Positions 1 to 7,953 of a stretch of 64,000 bases of DNA are shown here, piece by piece. The position numbers and the translations under genes were made by a program. The stretch's first letter is position 1. Each line of letters begins with the position of its first letter. Source of the DNA: CAVQWT01 sp963810815 (GTDB lineage Bacteria; Pseudomonadota; Gammaproteobacteria; Burkholderiales; Casimicrobiaceae); the NCBI GenBank assembly GCA_963810815.1, contig CAWEPB010000003.1, forward strand, positions 434,001 through 498,000, read 5' to 3'. A model generated the notes under the pieces. The model had not been told where the DNA came from, did not search any database, and saw only the letters and a program-made list of their open reading frames with translations.

Positions 1-4
1 ACCC

Positions 5-415
5 GTGCTGCTGGCCGCGACGCTGCTGTTCGCGGCGCCGATTCCGGCCACTGCTCAGCCCATCCCCCAGCCCGCCGCTCAGTCCGCCACCCCGCCGGCC
101 GCGGGCGCGCCGGCGGCCACGCTCCCCGACTGCTCGAAGCTCGCGCCCGAGATGCGACCCCGCTGCGAGGAGGCGCTGAAGTCGACGCGCGCCTGCGCCG
201 GCCTCGCGGGCGAGGCGCTGAAGAACTGCCAGCAGAAGAACAGCGACGCGGCATCGGTGCGCGAGGACTGCAGCAAGGCGGCCGCGGCGGACAAGGCGGC
301 CTGCGACGCGCGCAACCGCCGCGCCGACATCGCCGCCCGCTGCGGCGGCAAGACCGGCGACGAGCTGCGGCGCTGCGCCGAGGCGATGGGCCCGGCCACC
401 GCGCCCGCGCGCTGA
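5..415 (+). CDS. Secreted Cys-rich small protein, possibly 5'-truncated
   Basis: The frame is open to the left edge of the window, so the GTG at 5 may be internal and the true start may lie outside. The visible N-terminus is a hydrophobic stretch ending in an Ala-rich signal-peptidase-like site (ATAQP), followed by a Pro/Ala-rich linker. The mature part has about eight Cys in a repeated pattern (DCSKLA..RPRCEEAL, RACAGL..LKNCQQ, EDCSKA..AACDAR, ARCGGK..RRCAEA), which suggests disulfide-paired helical hairpins in the periplasm. It ends 19 bp before glmS on the same strand and may be co-transcribed with it. I do not recognise the family, and the function is unknown. Confidence 0.6.
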   Translation: MLLAATLLFAAPIPATAQPIPQPAAQSATPPAAGAPAATLPDCSKLAPEMRPRCEEALKSTRACAGLAGEALKNCQQKNSDAASVREDCSKAAAADKAACDARNRRADIAARCGGKTGDELRRCAEAMGPATAPAR

Positions 416-434
416 CCCTCCGGAGCGAACTGCC

Positions 435-2282
435 ATGTGCGGAATCGTCGGCGCGGCCTCGTCGCGCAACATCGTGCCGGTGCTGATCGACGGCATCCGG
501 CGGCTGGAATACCGCGGCTACGACTCCAGCGGGCTGGCCGTGGTCGCCGGCGGCGACGGCGCCACGCCGGCGCGGCTGCAGCGCACCGTCAGCACGGCGC
601 GGGTCGCCGACCTCGAGGCGCAGGTCGCCGCGGGCGGCATCACGGCCACCACGGGCATCTCGCACACGCGTTGGGCCACGCACGGCGCGCCGACGCCGGT
701 GAACGCGCATCCGCACACCTCGGGCGGCGAAATCGCCGTCGTGCACAACGGCATCATCGAGAACTGGGAGGCGCTGCGCGACCGGCTGGTCGCGCAGGGC
801 TACCAGTTCGCCACGCAGACCGACACCGAGGTCATCGCCCACCTGGTCCACGCGCACTGGCACGCCCCCGGCGGCGGCGACCTGCTGCGCGCGGTGCAGG
901 GCGCCACCGCCGAACTCCACGGCGCGTACGCGATCGCCGTCGTGTCGACGCGCGAGCCCGGCCGCGTGGTCGGCGCACGCGACGGCAGCCCGCTGGTCGT
1001 GGGCCTGGGCGACGGCGACCACTTCCTCGCGTCCGACGCGGCGGCGCTGCTGTCGGTGACCCGGCGCGTCGCCTACCTCGAGGACGGCGACGTCGCCGAC
1101 GTGCGCCGCGACGGGTACACGATCTTCGACGCCCGCGGCGAGCGGGCCGAGCGCCCGGTCATCGCCGTCGAGGCGTCGAGCGCCGCCGTCGAGCTGGGCC
1201 CGTACCGGCACTTCATGCAGAAGGAGATCTTCGAGCAGCCGCGCGCGGTGGCCGACACGCTGGAGACCGTCAGCGCCATCGGGCCGGAACTCTTCGGCGC
1301 CAGGGGCGCCGCGGTGCTGTCGCAGGTCGACCGCGTGCTGGTGCTCGCCTGCGGCACCAGCCACTACGCGGGCCTGGTCGCGCGGCAGTGGATCGAGTCG
1401 CTCGCCGGCATGCCCTGCACCGTCGAGATCGCCAGCGAATACCGCTACCGCGACAGCGTCCCGCATCCGGCGACGCTGGTCGTCGTGGTGTCGCAATCGG
1501 GCGAGACCGCCGACACGCTGGCGGCGCTGAAGCACGCGCAGTCGCTGGGGCACGCGCACACGCTGGCGATCTGCAACGTCGCGACCAGCTCGATGGTGCG
1601 CCAGACCGAGCTGACGTGGCTGACGCGCGCCGGCACCGAGGTCGGCGTCGCGTCGACCAAGGCGTTCACCACGCAGCTGGTCGCGTTGTTCCTGCTCGCG
1701 CTGACGCTGGCCAAGGGCCGCGGACGTCTCACCGCGGAAGAGGAGGCGCACTGGCTGCGCGGGCTGCGCCACCTGCCGGCGGCGCTGCAGGCCGCGCTGG
1801 CGCTGGAGCCGCAGGTCATCGCCTGGGCCGAGCGCTTCGCCCGGAAGGAGCACGCGCTGTTCCTCGGCCGCGGCGTCCACTACCCGATCGCGCTCGAAGG
1901 CGCGCTGAAGCTCAAGGAAATCTCGTACATCCACGCCGAGGCCTACCCGGCCGGCGAACTCAAGCACGGCCCGCTGGCGCTGGTCGACGCCGGCATGCCG
2001 GTGGTCGCGATCGCGCCCAACGACGCGCTGCTGGAGAAGCTGAAGAGCAACCTGCAGGAAGTGCGCGCGCGCGGCGGCGAACTCTACGTCGTCGCCGACC
2101 TCGACAGCCGCCTCACCGCCAGCGAGGGCGTCCACGTGATCCGGCTGCCCGAGCACGCCGGCCTGCTCTCGCCGATCGTGCACACGATCCCGCTGCAGCT
2201 CCTCGCGTACCACACCGCGGTGCTGCGCGGCACCGACGTCGACAAGCCCCGGAACCTGGCGAAGAGCGTGACGGTGGAGTGA
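435..2282 (+). CDS. glmS: Glutamine--fructose-6-phosphate aminotransferase (isomerizing)
   Basis: Makes glucosamine-6-phosphate from fructose-6-phosphate and glutamine, the first committed step towards UDP-GlcNAc for peptidoglycan and LPS. It is cytoplasmic. The 615 aa match the usual length of about 609. It starts MCGIVGA, so Cys2 is the N-terminal nucleophile of the class II glutaminase domain. LEYRGYDSSG, SHTRWATHG and the HNGIIEN motif follow. Two SIS sugar-isomerase domains begin near residue 300 (LACGTSHYAG) and near 475 (GRGVHYPIALEGALKLKE). The C-terminus LAKSVTVE is the conserved end that forms the active-site lid. No glmS ribozyme is visible in the short upstream gap, as expected outside Gram-positives. 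Confidence 0.97.
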   Translation: MCGIVGAASSRNIVPVLIDGIRRLEYRGYDSSGLAVVAGGDGATPARLQRTVSTARVADLEAQVAAGGITATTGISHTRWATHGAPTPVNAHPHTSGGEIAVVHNGIIENWEALRDRLVAQGYQFATQTDTEVIAHLVHAHWHAPGGGDLLRAVQGATAELHGAYAIAVVSTREPGRVVGARDGSPLVVGLGDGDHFLASDAAALLSVTRRVAYLEDGDVADVRRDGYTIFDARGERAERPVIAVEASSAAVELGPYRHFMQKEIFEQPRAVADTLETVSAIGPELFGARGAAVLSQVDRVLVLACGTSHYAGLVARQWIESLAGMPCTVEIASEYRYRDSVPHPATLVVVVSQSGETADTLAALKHAQSLGHAHTLAICNVATSSMVRQTELTWLTRAGTEVGVASTKAFTTQLVALFLLALTLAKGRGRLTAEEEAHWLRGLRHLPAALQAALALEPQVIAWAERFARKEHALFLGRGVHYPIALEGALKLKEISYIHAEAYPAGELKHGPLALVDAGMPVVAIAPNDALLEKLKSNLQEVRARGGELYVVADLDSRLTASEGVHVIRLPEHAGLLSPIVHTIPLQLLAYHTAVLRGTDVDKPRNLAKSVTVE

Positions 2283-2463
2283 CGCGTGGCGCATGCGCCC
2301 GTGCTGACTTGAAGAAATGAAGTCGGTCGGATCGAAATTAAGTCCGTCGGAACCCATCCCGGAATCCTCCCGCTGAGGCGCCGGATGCTCCGCTTTCCCA
2401 AATCCCGCACCGGGGTCTAACACCAGCCATTCCAGAGCTTGGTGGAGTCCTTGACCGGTCCGA

Positions 2464-4195
2464 CTACGTCGTCCGACCGGCCCATTCCGGTATTTGCTGG
2501 TTCTCCTTGAGTCGCAGCCGCTGGAACGCGACCGCATCGAAGACTTCATCGACCGCGATCAAGTCGTCAGAGGCATTGATCAGCGGGAGACTCGACCGCG
2601 CTTCGAGGAAGAAGCGGTCGGCAATTGGGCTGTCCGACCCGAGCGAATAGCCAGCTCTCCACCATTCCTGAACGCGCTCGCGGGCGCTGTTCAACAGGGT
2701 CCCGCTGGGCAATCGATCTCGTTTCTCATGCTGGTTCACGGTACGCGACGACGGCAACAGGTTCCACAGGTCGTCGCACGGCCATGACGCCCAAGGGAAG
2801 CAATGATCGATGTCGAGCCGATCCTTGGACAGGCGAGTCCCGGACCACACGCAATGCAGTGGTTGCCCGGACTCAATGACTGACACCGCGCGTTGGCGCG
2901 CCTCGGCGACGACGCGCTCCGGCGTCGACCAGTGCATCGCATGCGCAATCGTAGCCTCGCTCAGCTTTCGGTCTTGCCGGAGTGCGTAGCCGTGCATCAG
3001 GCGTATCCACTCCGCGACGATGGCTGGCTCGATCCACGCGTCGAACCGCGACAGGGCGTGCCATAGATTGACCGGCACGAGCAATTCCCCGAAGCGCCGC
3101 AGATACGCCTCGTCAATCAGGAGCGAGGACGGCGCGCGCCCTGCGCGGCCGGTAACGGCTTCCATGACCGGGCGCCCGTTCGGAAGGGTCATGTAGTGAG
3201 CCGGCATTTCTGCGATCGTCCTGCTGGCGCCGACGAGGGCCGCATGCACGGCGGCGCCGAGGTCGGCGCCATAGCGGGTTCCGACCCGCAGATCGTTGGG
3301 CGCACATCCGAGGAGCCTGTGGAACCCCTCGTTGACGAAACCCAGTCCGGCGAGGTTGCGGTTGGTGGGTGACTGGGGGAGATCGGCGGACAGCAGCGGC
3401 AGGAACAAACGAGTCCAGTACAGTGCGACCAGCCCGAGCGGCACGCTGACCCGATCAACGTCTTCTTCTCGAACCAGGCCAGCCGCCCCATCTGCGATGC
3501 GGGCGACCGAACGCAGCAGGGCGAGCTTGTAAGTGGAGGATTTCGCGTCCTGCAGCACCACGTGGCGGAGGAGCGGCAGCGCACCCGTGCCGTCGTCGGG
3601 AAGGCGCACGGCAAGCTGGGTCCAGCGCACGTCCGCGCGCCCCAAGCGATCCGCTGCCTCGACGCAGCGCTCGACGAACGCCCCGTGCCCTCGGGCCAGC
3701 GCTTCGATCTCGGCCCGGGAGACTTCATGCATTTCGCGTTCGGGATCGGCGGCGCCCATGCGAAGCGTGATGGCGAGAACGCCTCCCGGTTTCAGCAATC
3801 TGACGCAGCTTTCGAAAGGCACGCGGTCGGTCCGCGGCGTGCGACGTGCTGCCAGACGCCCGACAGCAGGATCAGGTCGAAGGCAAGGCCCGTGCGGTGG
3901 GTGGCGTCGAGCGCCGGCAAGCGATCGTCGAGCCACCGAATCCGGGTATTCGCATGCCGCACCGAGCCTTCGCGCAACATCGACGCGCTGGGCTCCACTG
4001 CGACGACCTCGTATCCCAAGGCCGCAAGTCCCGCGGCATCCCGGCCAGTGCCGGCGCCGACATCGAGGATCAACCCGCGCCGCTCGGGAGCAGATCGAGC
4101 AGCCAATCGTGCGCGGCCCTGAAGTCCAGACTCTCGTAGGTGTCCGCCACGGTCGACCCGTGTCGGTCATACCATTCAATGGCTCGGGACGACAT
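2464..4195 (-). pseudogene. SAM methyltransferase-HNH nuclease fusion, two frameshifts
   Basis: The ATG at 4195 opens a frame (MSSRAIEWYDRHG...) that must shift near 4085 to reach the SAM-binding motif LILDVGAGTGRDAAGLAALG. It must shift again near 3830, just after SGVWQHVA, to reach LLKPGGVLAITLRMG and a long C-terminal region ending at 2464. All three minus frames are used, and each change corresponds to one lost base. Rebuilt, the protein is about 575 aa: a class I methyltransferase, a middle region with no family I recognise, then an HNH nuclease domain (CVWSGTRL, DIDHCFPW, DLWNLLPSS, N..EKRDRLP). Base composition looks less GC-rich than the neighbours, so lateral transfer is plausible. 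A DNA-modification or defence role is inference only. It may be a true pseudogene or carry sequencing errors. Confidence 0.7.
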
Positions 4196-4555
4196 GGGCC
4201 GATTTTGCATCTTTCCGCTGGCAGGTGCGGGCGACGGGTGCAGGTTGTCGATTCATTTGCCTTGCGAGACAGCAATCGACCCAATGATTCAACAGGTTGT
4301 TGTGCATCTCGACGTTCCGCGGTTGTCGATTTTCGACGCGATTTCATCAATGGTGCGCGGGCTTCGGCACGCCTGCCCGCATCGCGGTGTCCGCCAGTCT
4401 CGAGCCCCTCTCCACCTTCTCCACCTGACCGGGGTGGGGGACTGATGCCTTTCATCGAGTCGAAGCGCCCGTGCCGCCGCGCTTGCCCGATCGCGGTTGT
4501 GGAGTGAAATGCACGCCATCGCCGCTCGCCCGGGCCAACAACGAGAAGGTCGCGG
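4196..4555. other. Gene-less stretch upstream of the cNMP-binding gene
   Basis: I see no credible gene here. Frames crossing it are short or have codon usage unlike the neighbours. A C-rich segment near 4405-4445 resembles low-complexity intergenic sequence. The promoter of the minus-strand methyltransferase-HNH gene and that of the plus-strand cNMP gene should both lie here, but I cannot point to convincing -35/-10 pairs. Confidence 0.4.
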
Positions 4556-5035
4556 ATGCTGGGGTTCTTGGATCGCAGGAAGGAAACGCCGCGGCTGGGC
4601 ACGCTCCGGCAGATGGCGTTGTTCTCGACGCTGTCGCGCTCCGAGCTGCGGGTCGTCGACGCGCTGCTGCACGACCGCACGTTCCTGAAGGGCGAGATCG
4701 TGTTCGACCAGGGCGAGGAGGGCCAGGCGCTCCACGTCGTCATCACGGGCTCGGTGCTGATCTGCCGGCAGGGCGAGCCGGAGACCGGCCGGCTCACGCA
4801 GATCGGCCCCGGCGGCATGTTCGGCGAGCTCGCGCTGCTGTCCGAAGACGCGCCGCGGGCGCTGCAGGCGCGGGCGGCGGAGGACTGCGTGCTGGCCTCG
4901 CTGTCCCGCGGCGATCTGGAAAGCCTGCTGGAAACCCACGCCGTGATCGCGTCGAAGATCCTGCTCGAATTCACGCGCCACCTCGGCCGCCTGCTGATCG
5001 AGCGCTCTGCCTGGGCTGACCGGAAGACGCCATGA
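4556..5035 (+). CDS. Cyclic nucleotide-binding domain protein
   Basis: 159 aa made up almost entirely of one cNMP-binding (CRP-type) beta-barrel. Visible features are the N-terminal helix (LFSTLSRSELRVVDALL), the FLKGEIVFDQGEEG turn, the phosphate-binding cassette GGMFGELALLSEDAPRAL, where Glu and Arg normally contact the cyclic phosphate, and a C-terminal helix. No helix-turn-helix follows, so it is not a CRP-type regulator and probably acts through a partner. It overlaps the downstream permease by 4 nt (ATGA), which suggests translational coupling. A class III nucleotide cyclase is encoded at 10521-11417, but any link between them is speculation. Confidence 0.85.
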   Translation: MLGFLDRRKETPRLGTLRQMALFSTLSRSELRVVDALLHDRTFLKGEIVFDQGEEGQALHVVITGSVLICRQGEPETGRLTQIGPGGMFGELALLSEDAPRALQARAAEDCVLASLSRGDLESLLETHAVIASKILLEFTRHLGRLLIERSAWADRKTP

Positions 5036-6180
5036 AGTCGCTCCGGCTCACGACCGGTGACCGGAGCCGGTACCTGTCGACCGGACCGCTGGTCTGGGCA
5101 GCGACCATCGTCTGCACGACGCTGCTGCTGGCGCTGCTGAAACAGGTGCTGTGGCTGGTGGTGCCGTTCCTGCTGGCGATCATCCTGTATTACGCGCTGT
5201 TTCCAGCCGTCAGGCGCCTGACGCTGGCCGGGGTCCCGCGCGAAACCGCGGCGGCGATCGTCGCCGGCACTTTCGCCGTCGCGGCGGTCGTGGCGCTGCT
5301 GCCGGCGCTGCCGTGGCTGGCGGCGGAGGCCATCGGCGGCGAGGACGCGCTGATGCGCTACATCGAGGGCGGCCGGCTGCTGGTCGACCGGACGCTGATC
5401 TCGCTGGAATCGCAGTTCGGGTTCCTGAAGCGGATGGACTTCCGCGCCGAGGTGGGCGGCAAGATGGCCGAGTTCGGCGGGACCTACCTGCAGACGCACC
5501 TGGCCGGGATGCTGCTCGGCGTCGCCGCCTGGCTGCCGGCGCTGCTGCTGGCGCCGTTCTTCGCGTTCTTCTTCCTTCGCGACGGCCAGCGATTCCTCAA
5601 GTTCGTGTGCGAATCGGTGCCGAACGCGTTCTTCGAACGCACCCTCTACATGATCGAGCGGGTCGACGACACGGCGCGCGCCTACTTCCAGGGGCTGCTC
5701 AAGCTCACGGTGATCGACACCGTCTGCCTCGGGCTCGGATTGTCGGTGGTCGGGGTCAACGGCGCGCTGGTGCTCGGGCTGATGGCGGCGGTGCTGGCGT
5801 GGGTGCCGTTCGTCGGCTCGGTGATCGCCTGCACGATCGTGGTGCTCGTGGCCGCCACCGACTCGCCCGGCGACCCCTGGATCGTCTACGCGGCGATCGG
5901 CCTGTTCCTGTTCGTGCGCCTGCTGGACGATTTCGTCTTCATGCCGCTGACCGTCGGCCGGAGCCTGCACCTGCACCCGCTGCCGACGGTGCTGCTGATC
6001 TTCATCGGCGGGGCGGTGGCCGGGGTTCCCGGCCTGATCCTCGTCCTGCCGCTGGCCGGCGTGGTGATGGTCGTCGCCGGGACGATCGGCGGCATCGTCG
6101 TCAACCCGCGGCTGCGCGCCCGCCACGAATTCGCCAAGGCGCTGCAGTCCCGGCGCGTCACCGCCGACCTGCAGCCCTGA
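5032..6180 (+). CDS. AI-2E family (PerM-like) membrane transporter
   Basis: 382 aa with paired hydrophobic segments at the N-terminus (about residues 20-65), a central soluble portion with amphipathic helices, then five or so further membrane spans. Family hallmarks are the FFLRDGQRFL stretch after the third span and the PFVGSVIA and LVRLLDDFVFMP-like segments (here FVRLLDDFVFMPLTVGRSLHLHPL). AI-2E/PerM proteins include autoinducer-2 exporters and Na+/H+ antiporters, so the substrate cannot be set from sequence. Its start overlaps the stop of the cNMP-binding gene, which makes a cyclic-nucleotide-modulated transporter a reasonable hypothesis. Confidence 0.85.
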   Translation: MKSLRLTTGDRSRYLSTGPLVWAATIVCTTLLLALLKQVLWLVVPFLLAIILYYALFPAVRRLTLAGVPRETAAAIVAGTFAVAAVVALLPALPWLAAEAIGGEDALMRYIEGGRLLVDRTLISLESQFGFLKRMDFRAEVGGKMAEFGGTYLQTHLAGMLLGVAAWLPALLLAPFFAFFFLRDGQRFLKFVCESVPNAFFERTLYMIERVDDTARAYFQGLLKLTVIDTVCLGLGLSVVGVNGALVLGLMAAVLAWVPFVGSVIACTIVVLVAATDSPGDPWIVYAAIGLFLFVRLLDDFVFMPLTVGRSLHLHPLPTVLLIFIGGAVAGVPGLILVLPLAGVVMVVAGTIGGIVVNPRLRARHEFAKALQSRRVTADLQP

Positions 6181-6288
6181 GCCGCGGCGCGGTGGCCGAC
6201 GGAAGGCGAATATTCGGGATGGATTTCCACCCCCCTTTGGGCTAACCTGCCCCTCCTGTTGGCCTGCAACGCTGGACTGGATGCGACC

Positions 6289-6984
6289 GTGGTCACGCTT
6301 CGCCTGAATCTCGTGTGCGCAACGCTGGCGGTGTTCGTCGCGCTGGCGGGGGGATCGCTGCGCGCGCAGGGGTTCAGCTTCTCGCAGCCCGACGATTCCG
6401 CCCGCCAGCAGGAGCAGGCGCGGCAGGATCGCATCGCCGAGCAGCTGTCGACGCCCTGCCGGGCCGAGCTGCGGAACAAGAAGATCATGGTGGTGATCGG
6501 CGAGCTGCTGTCGAACGGGACCTACGCCACGCAGCAGCAGAATTACGGCCCGCACTTCGACGCGATCAACGCGCGGCTGCGCGCGCTGGGCCTGCGCACC
6601 TACACGCCCGAGGAGATCCGCCGCCAGATCGCGCAGGCGGAAATCGACGCCTACTTCCGCAACGACCCCGATGCCGCGCTCGCCGCGTCGAAGCGCCTCG
6701 GCGCCAGCTTCGTGCTGCGCGGGCTGATTGCGCTGCAGGCGACGCGCAGCCCGGTGATGGCGGTCAACCAGGTCTCGATGGACATGACCTTCACGCTGTC
6801 CGGCAGCGACGGACGGCAGATTTCCGAGACCCATGCGCAGACGGCTTCGTACGCGGGCGCCGACGTCCGCCGGATGGCGCTGACGCTGGTGAACGAGAAG
6901 GCCGACGAAGTCGTCGCCACGCTGTACGCGGACTACTGCCGCAACGCGATGCCGCCCGCGCGCGGCAAGCCCGCGCCGAAGTAG
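6289..6984 (+). CDS. Secreted CsgG/TolB-like protein of the kinase locus
   Basis: GTG at 6289 is preferred because it gives a compact signal peptide (VTLRLNLVCATLAVFVALAGG...LRAQG). A TTG at 6259 lies upstream in the same frame. The mature protein has a Gln-rich helix, then KKIMVVIGELLSNGTYATQQQ, a helix (FDAINARLRALGLRTYTPEEI), and a second alpha/beta unit (GASFVLRGLIALQAT...). This resembles the substrate-binding fold seen in CsgG, FlgT and TolB N-terminal domains, an assignment made by pattern only. The C-terminal domain of the kinase at 7954 shows a similar layout (IKSFGFRVWAD, ADFAVIGEARI), so the two may be paralogous sensor domains. About 231 aa, probably periplasmic. Confidence 0.65.
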   Translation: MVTLRLNLVCATLAVFVALAGGSLRAQGFSFSQPDDSARQQEQARQDRIAEQLSTPCRAELRNKKIMVVIGELLSNGTYATQQQNYGPHFDAINARLRALGLRTYTPEEIRRQIAQAEIDAYFRNDPDAALAASKRLGASFVLRGLIALQATRSPVMAVNQVSMDMTFTLSGSDGRQISETHAQTASYAGADVRRMALTLVNEKADEVVATLYADYCRNAMPPARGKPAPK

Positions 6985-7030
6985 CGGGGAAGGTCCTGCA
7001 ACGATGTCGCGTCTGACAGGAGGATTCGCA

Positions 7031-7867
7031 ATGTCCAATCCAGCTTTGCTTCGGCGCGCCCGCGTGGCGATCGGCCTGCTGCTCGTCGCCGGTGCGCCGG
7101 TGTCGATGGCGCAGCCCACCTGGGGCAACCCGTCCCCGACGGCGGGCAGCGAGACTTCGCAGAAGGCCAATGCCGCGGCCGACCAGACGATCTACCGGCC
7201 GGTCGAGTACGTCAACGCGAAGAAGAAGGGCCCGGCGCTGGTCGTGATCCCCGGGGAGATCAAGAGCAACAACGCCAACTTCCTGCAGAAGTTCACGTCG
7301 AACAACATCGCCGACTTCGGCGAGATCGAGCTCTCCAGCGCCAACTTCCAGGTCCTGGAGCGCTCGAACCTGGGGCCCCTGCTGCGGGAATTCGAGCTCG
7401 CGTACAACCTCGGCGATCCGGCGCAGGCGCGCAAGTTCCTCGGCATGGGCAAGCTCAAGGCCACCAAGTACGTCGTGAAGTTCGACATCCTGAAGACCGA
7501 GCAGGTGGCCGCGGCCCAGTCGGGCTTCGACGGCAGGACGCTGGGCCAGATGGCGGGGCTGCTCGGCGTGTTCAGCGGTTCGCGCGGGGGCGCGGCGGCG
7601 GGCACGGTGGGCGGCACCGCGGTGGGCTCGGTGCATTCGGGCGAATCGACCAGCGTCTGGGTCATCGGCATGCGCTACAAGATCATCGACGCCGAGACCA
7701 CCGAGCAGCTCGCGCAGGGCTACACCGAGGAAAAGATGGAGATCGGCGCGACGTCGTCGGGCGCGCTCGGCGTCAACCAGTCGCAGCAGGGGGGCGTCTC
7801 GCTCGACACCATGGTCCAGCGGCTGGTGCAGAAGAGCGTCTGGGAAATCGACAGCAAGTACAAATAG
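7031..7867 (+). CDS. CsgG-like curli-assembly family secreted protein
   Basis: ATG at 7031 is chosen because a strong Shine-Dalgarno (ACAGGAGGATTCGCA) precedes it, and a signal peptide follows (RRARVAIGLLLVAGAPVSMAQP). The mature part carries the CsgG-type core: ALVVIPGEIKSNN, a Phe/Gln-rich helix, ANFQVLERSNLGPLLREFELAYN, KATKYVVKFDILKTEQV, a Gly-rich loop (GSRGGAAAGTVGGTAVGS), then VWVIGMRYKIIDAETTEQLAQGYTEEKM. CsgG proteins are outer-membrane secretion pores, but this one lacks an evident lipobox Cys, so a soluble periplasmic relative is possible. It sits between another secreted protein and a transmembrane Ser/Thr kinase, which suggests an envelope-sensing role. About 278 aa. Confidence 0.8.
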   Translation: MSNPALLRRARVAIGLLLVAGAPVSMAQPTWGNPSPTAGSETSQKANAAADQTIYRPVEYVNAKKKGPALVVIPGEIKSNNANFLQKFTSNNIADFGEIELSSANFQVLERSNLGPLLREFELAYNLGDPAQARKFLGMGKLKATKYVVKFDILKTEQVAAAQSGFDGRTLGQMAGLLGVFSGSRGGAAAGTVGGTAVGSVHSGESTSVWVIGMRYKIIDAETTEQLAQGYTEEKMEIGATSSGALGVNQSQQGGVSLDTMVQRLVQKSVWEIDSKYK

Positions 7868-7953
7868 CACCGGCGATGACCCGCTGACGGCGGGCACCTG
7901 CGACGCCGGCCCGCCGCCGGCGTCGCCGCTTTCGGCGCAACGGGGAACGTCAA

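Noticed and set aside
2283..2463. Near-direct repeat AAGTCGGTCGGA / AAGTCCGTCGGA downstream of glmS (2320-2352)
   Set aside because: Two imperfect 12-bp copies only; it may be a scar or insertion boundary of the HNH gene, but is too short to call.
2464..7170. A 1568-codon minus-strand open frame
   Set aside because: Only its last part (the HNH region) is real. The rest is antisense to the cNMP, AI-2E and secreted-protein genes and is low-complexity Arg/Gly sequence, an artefact of high GC.
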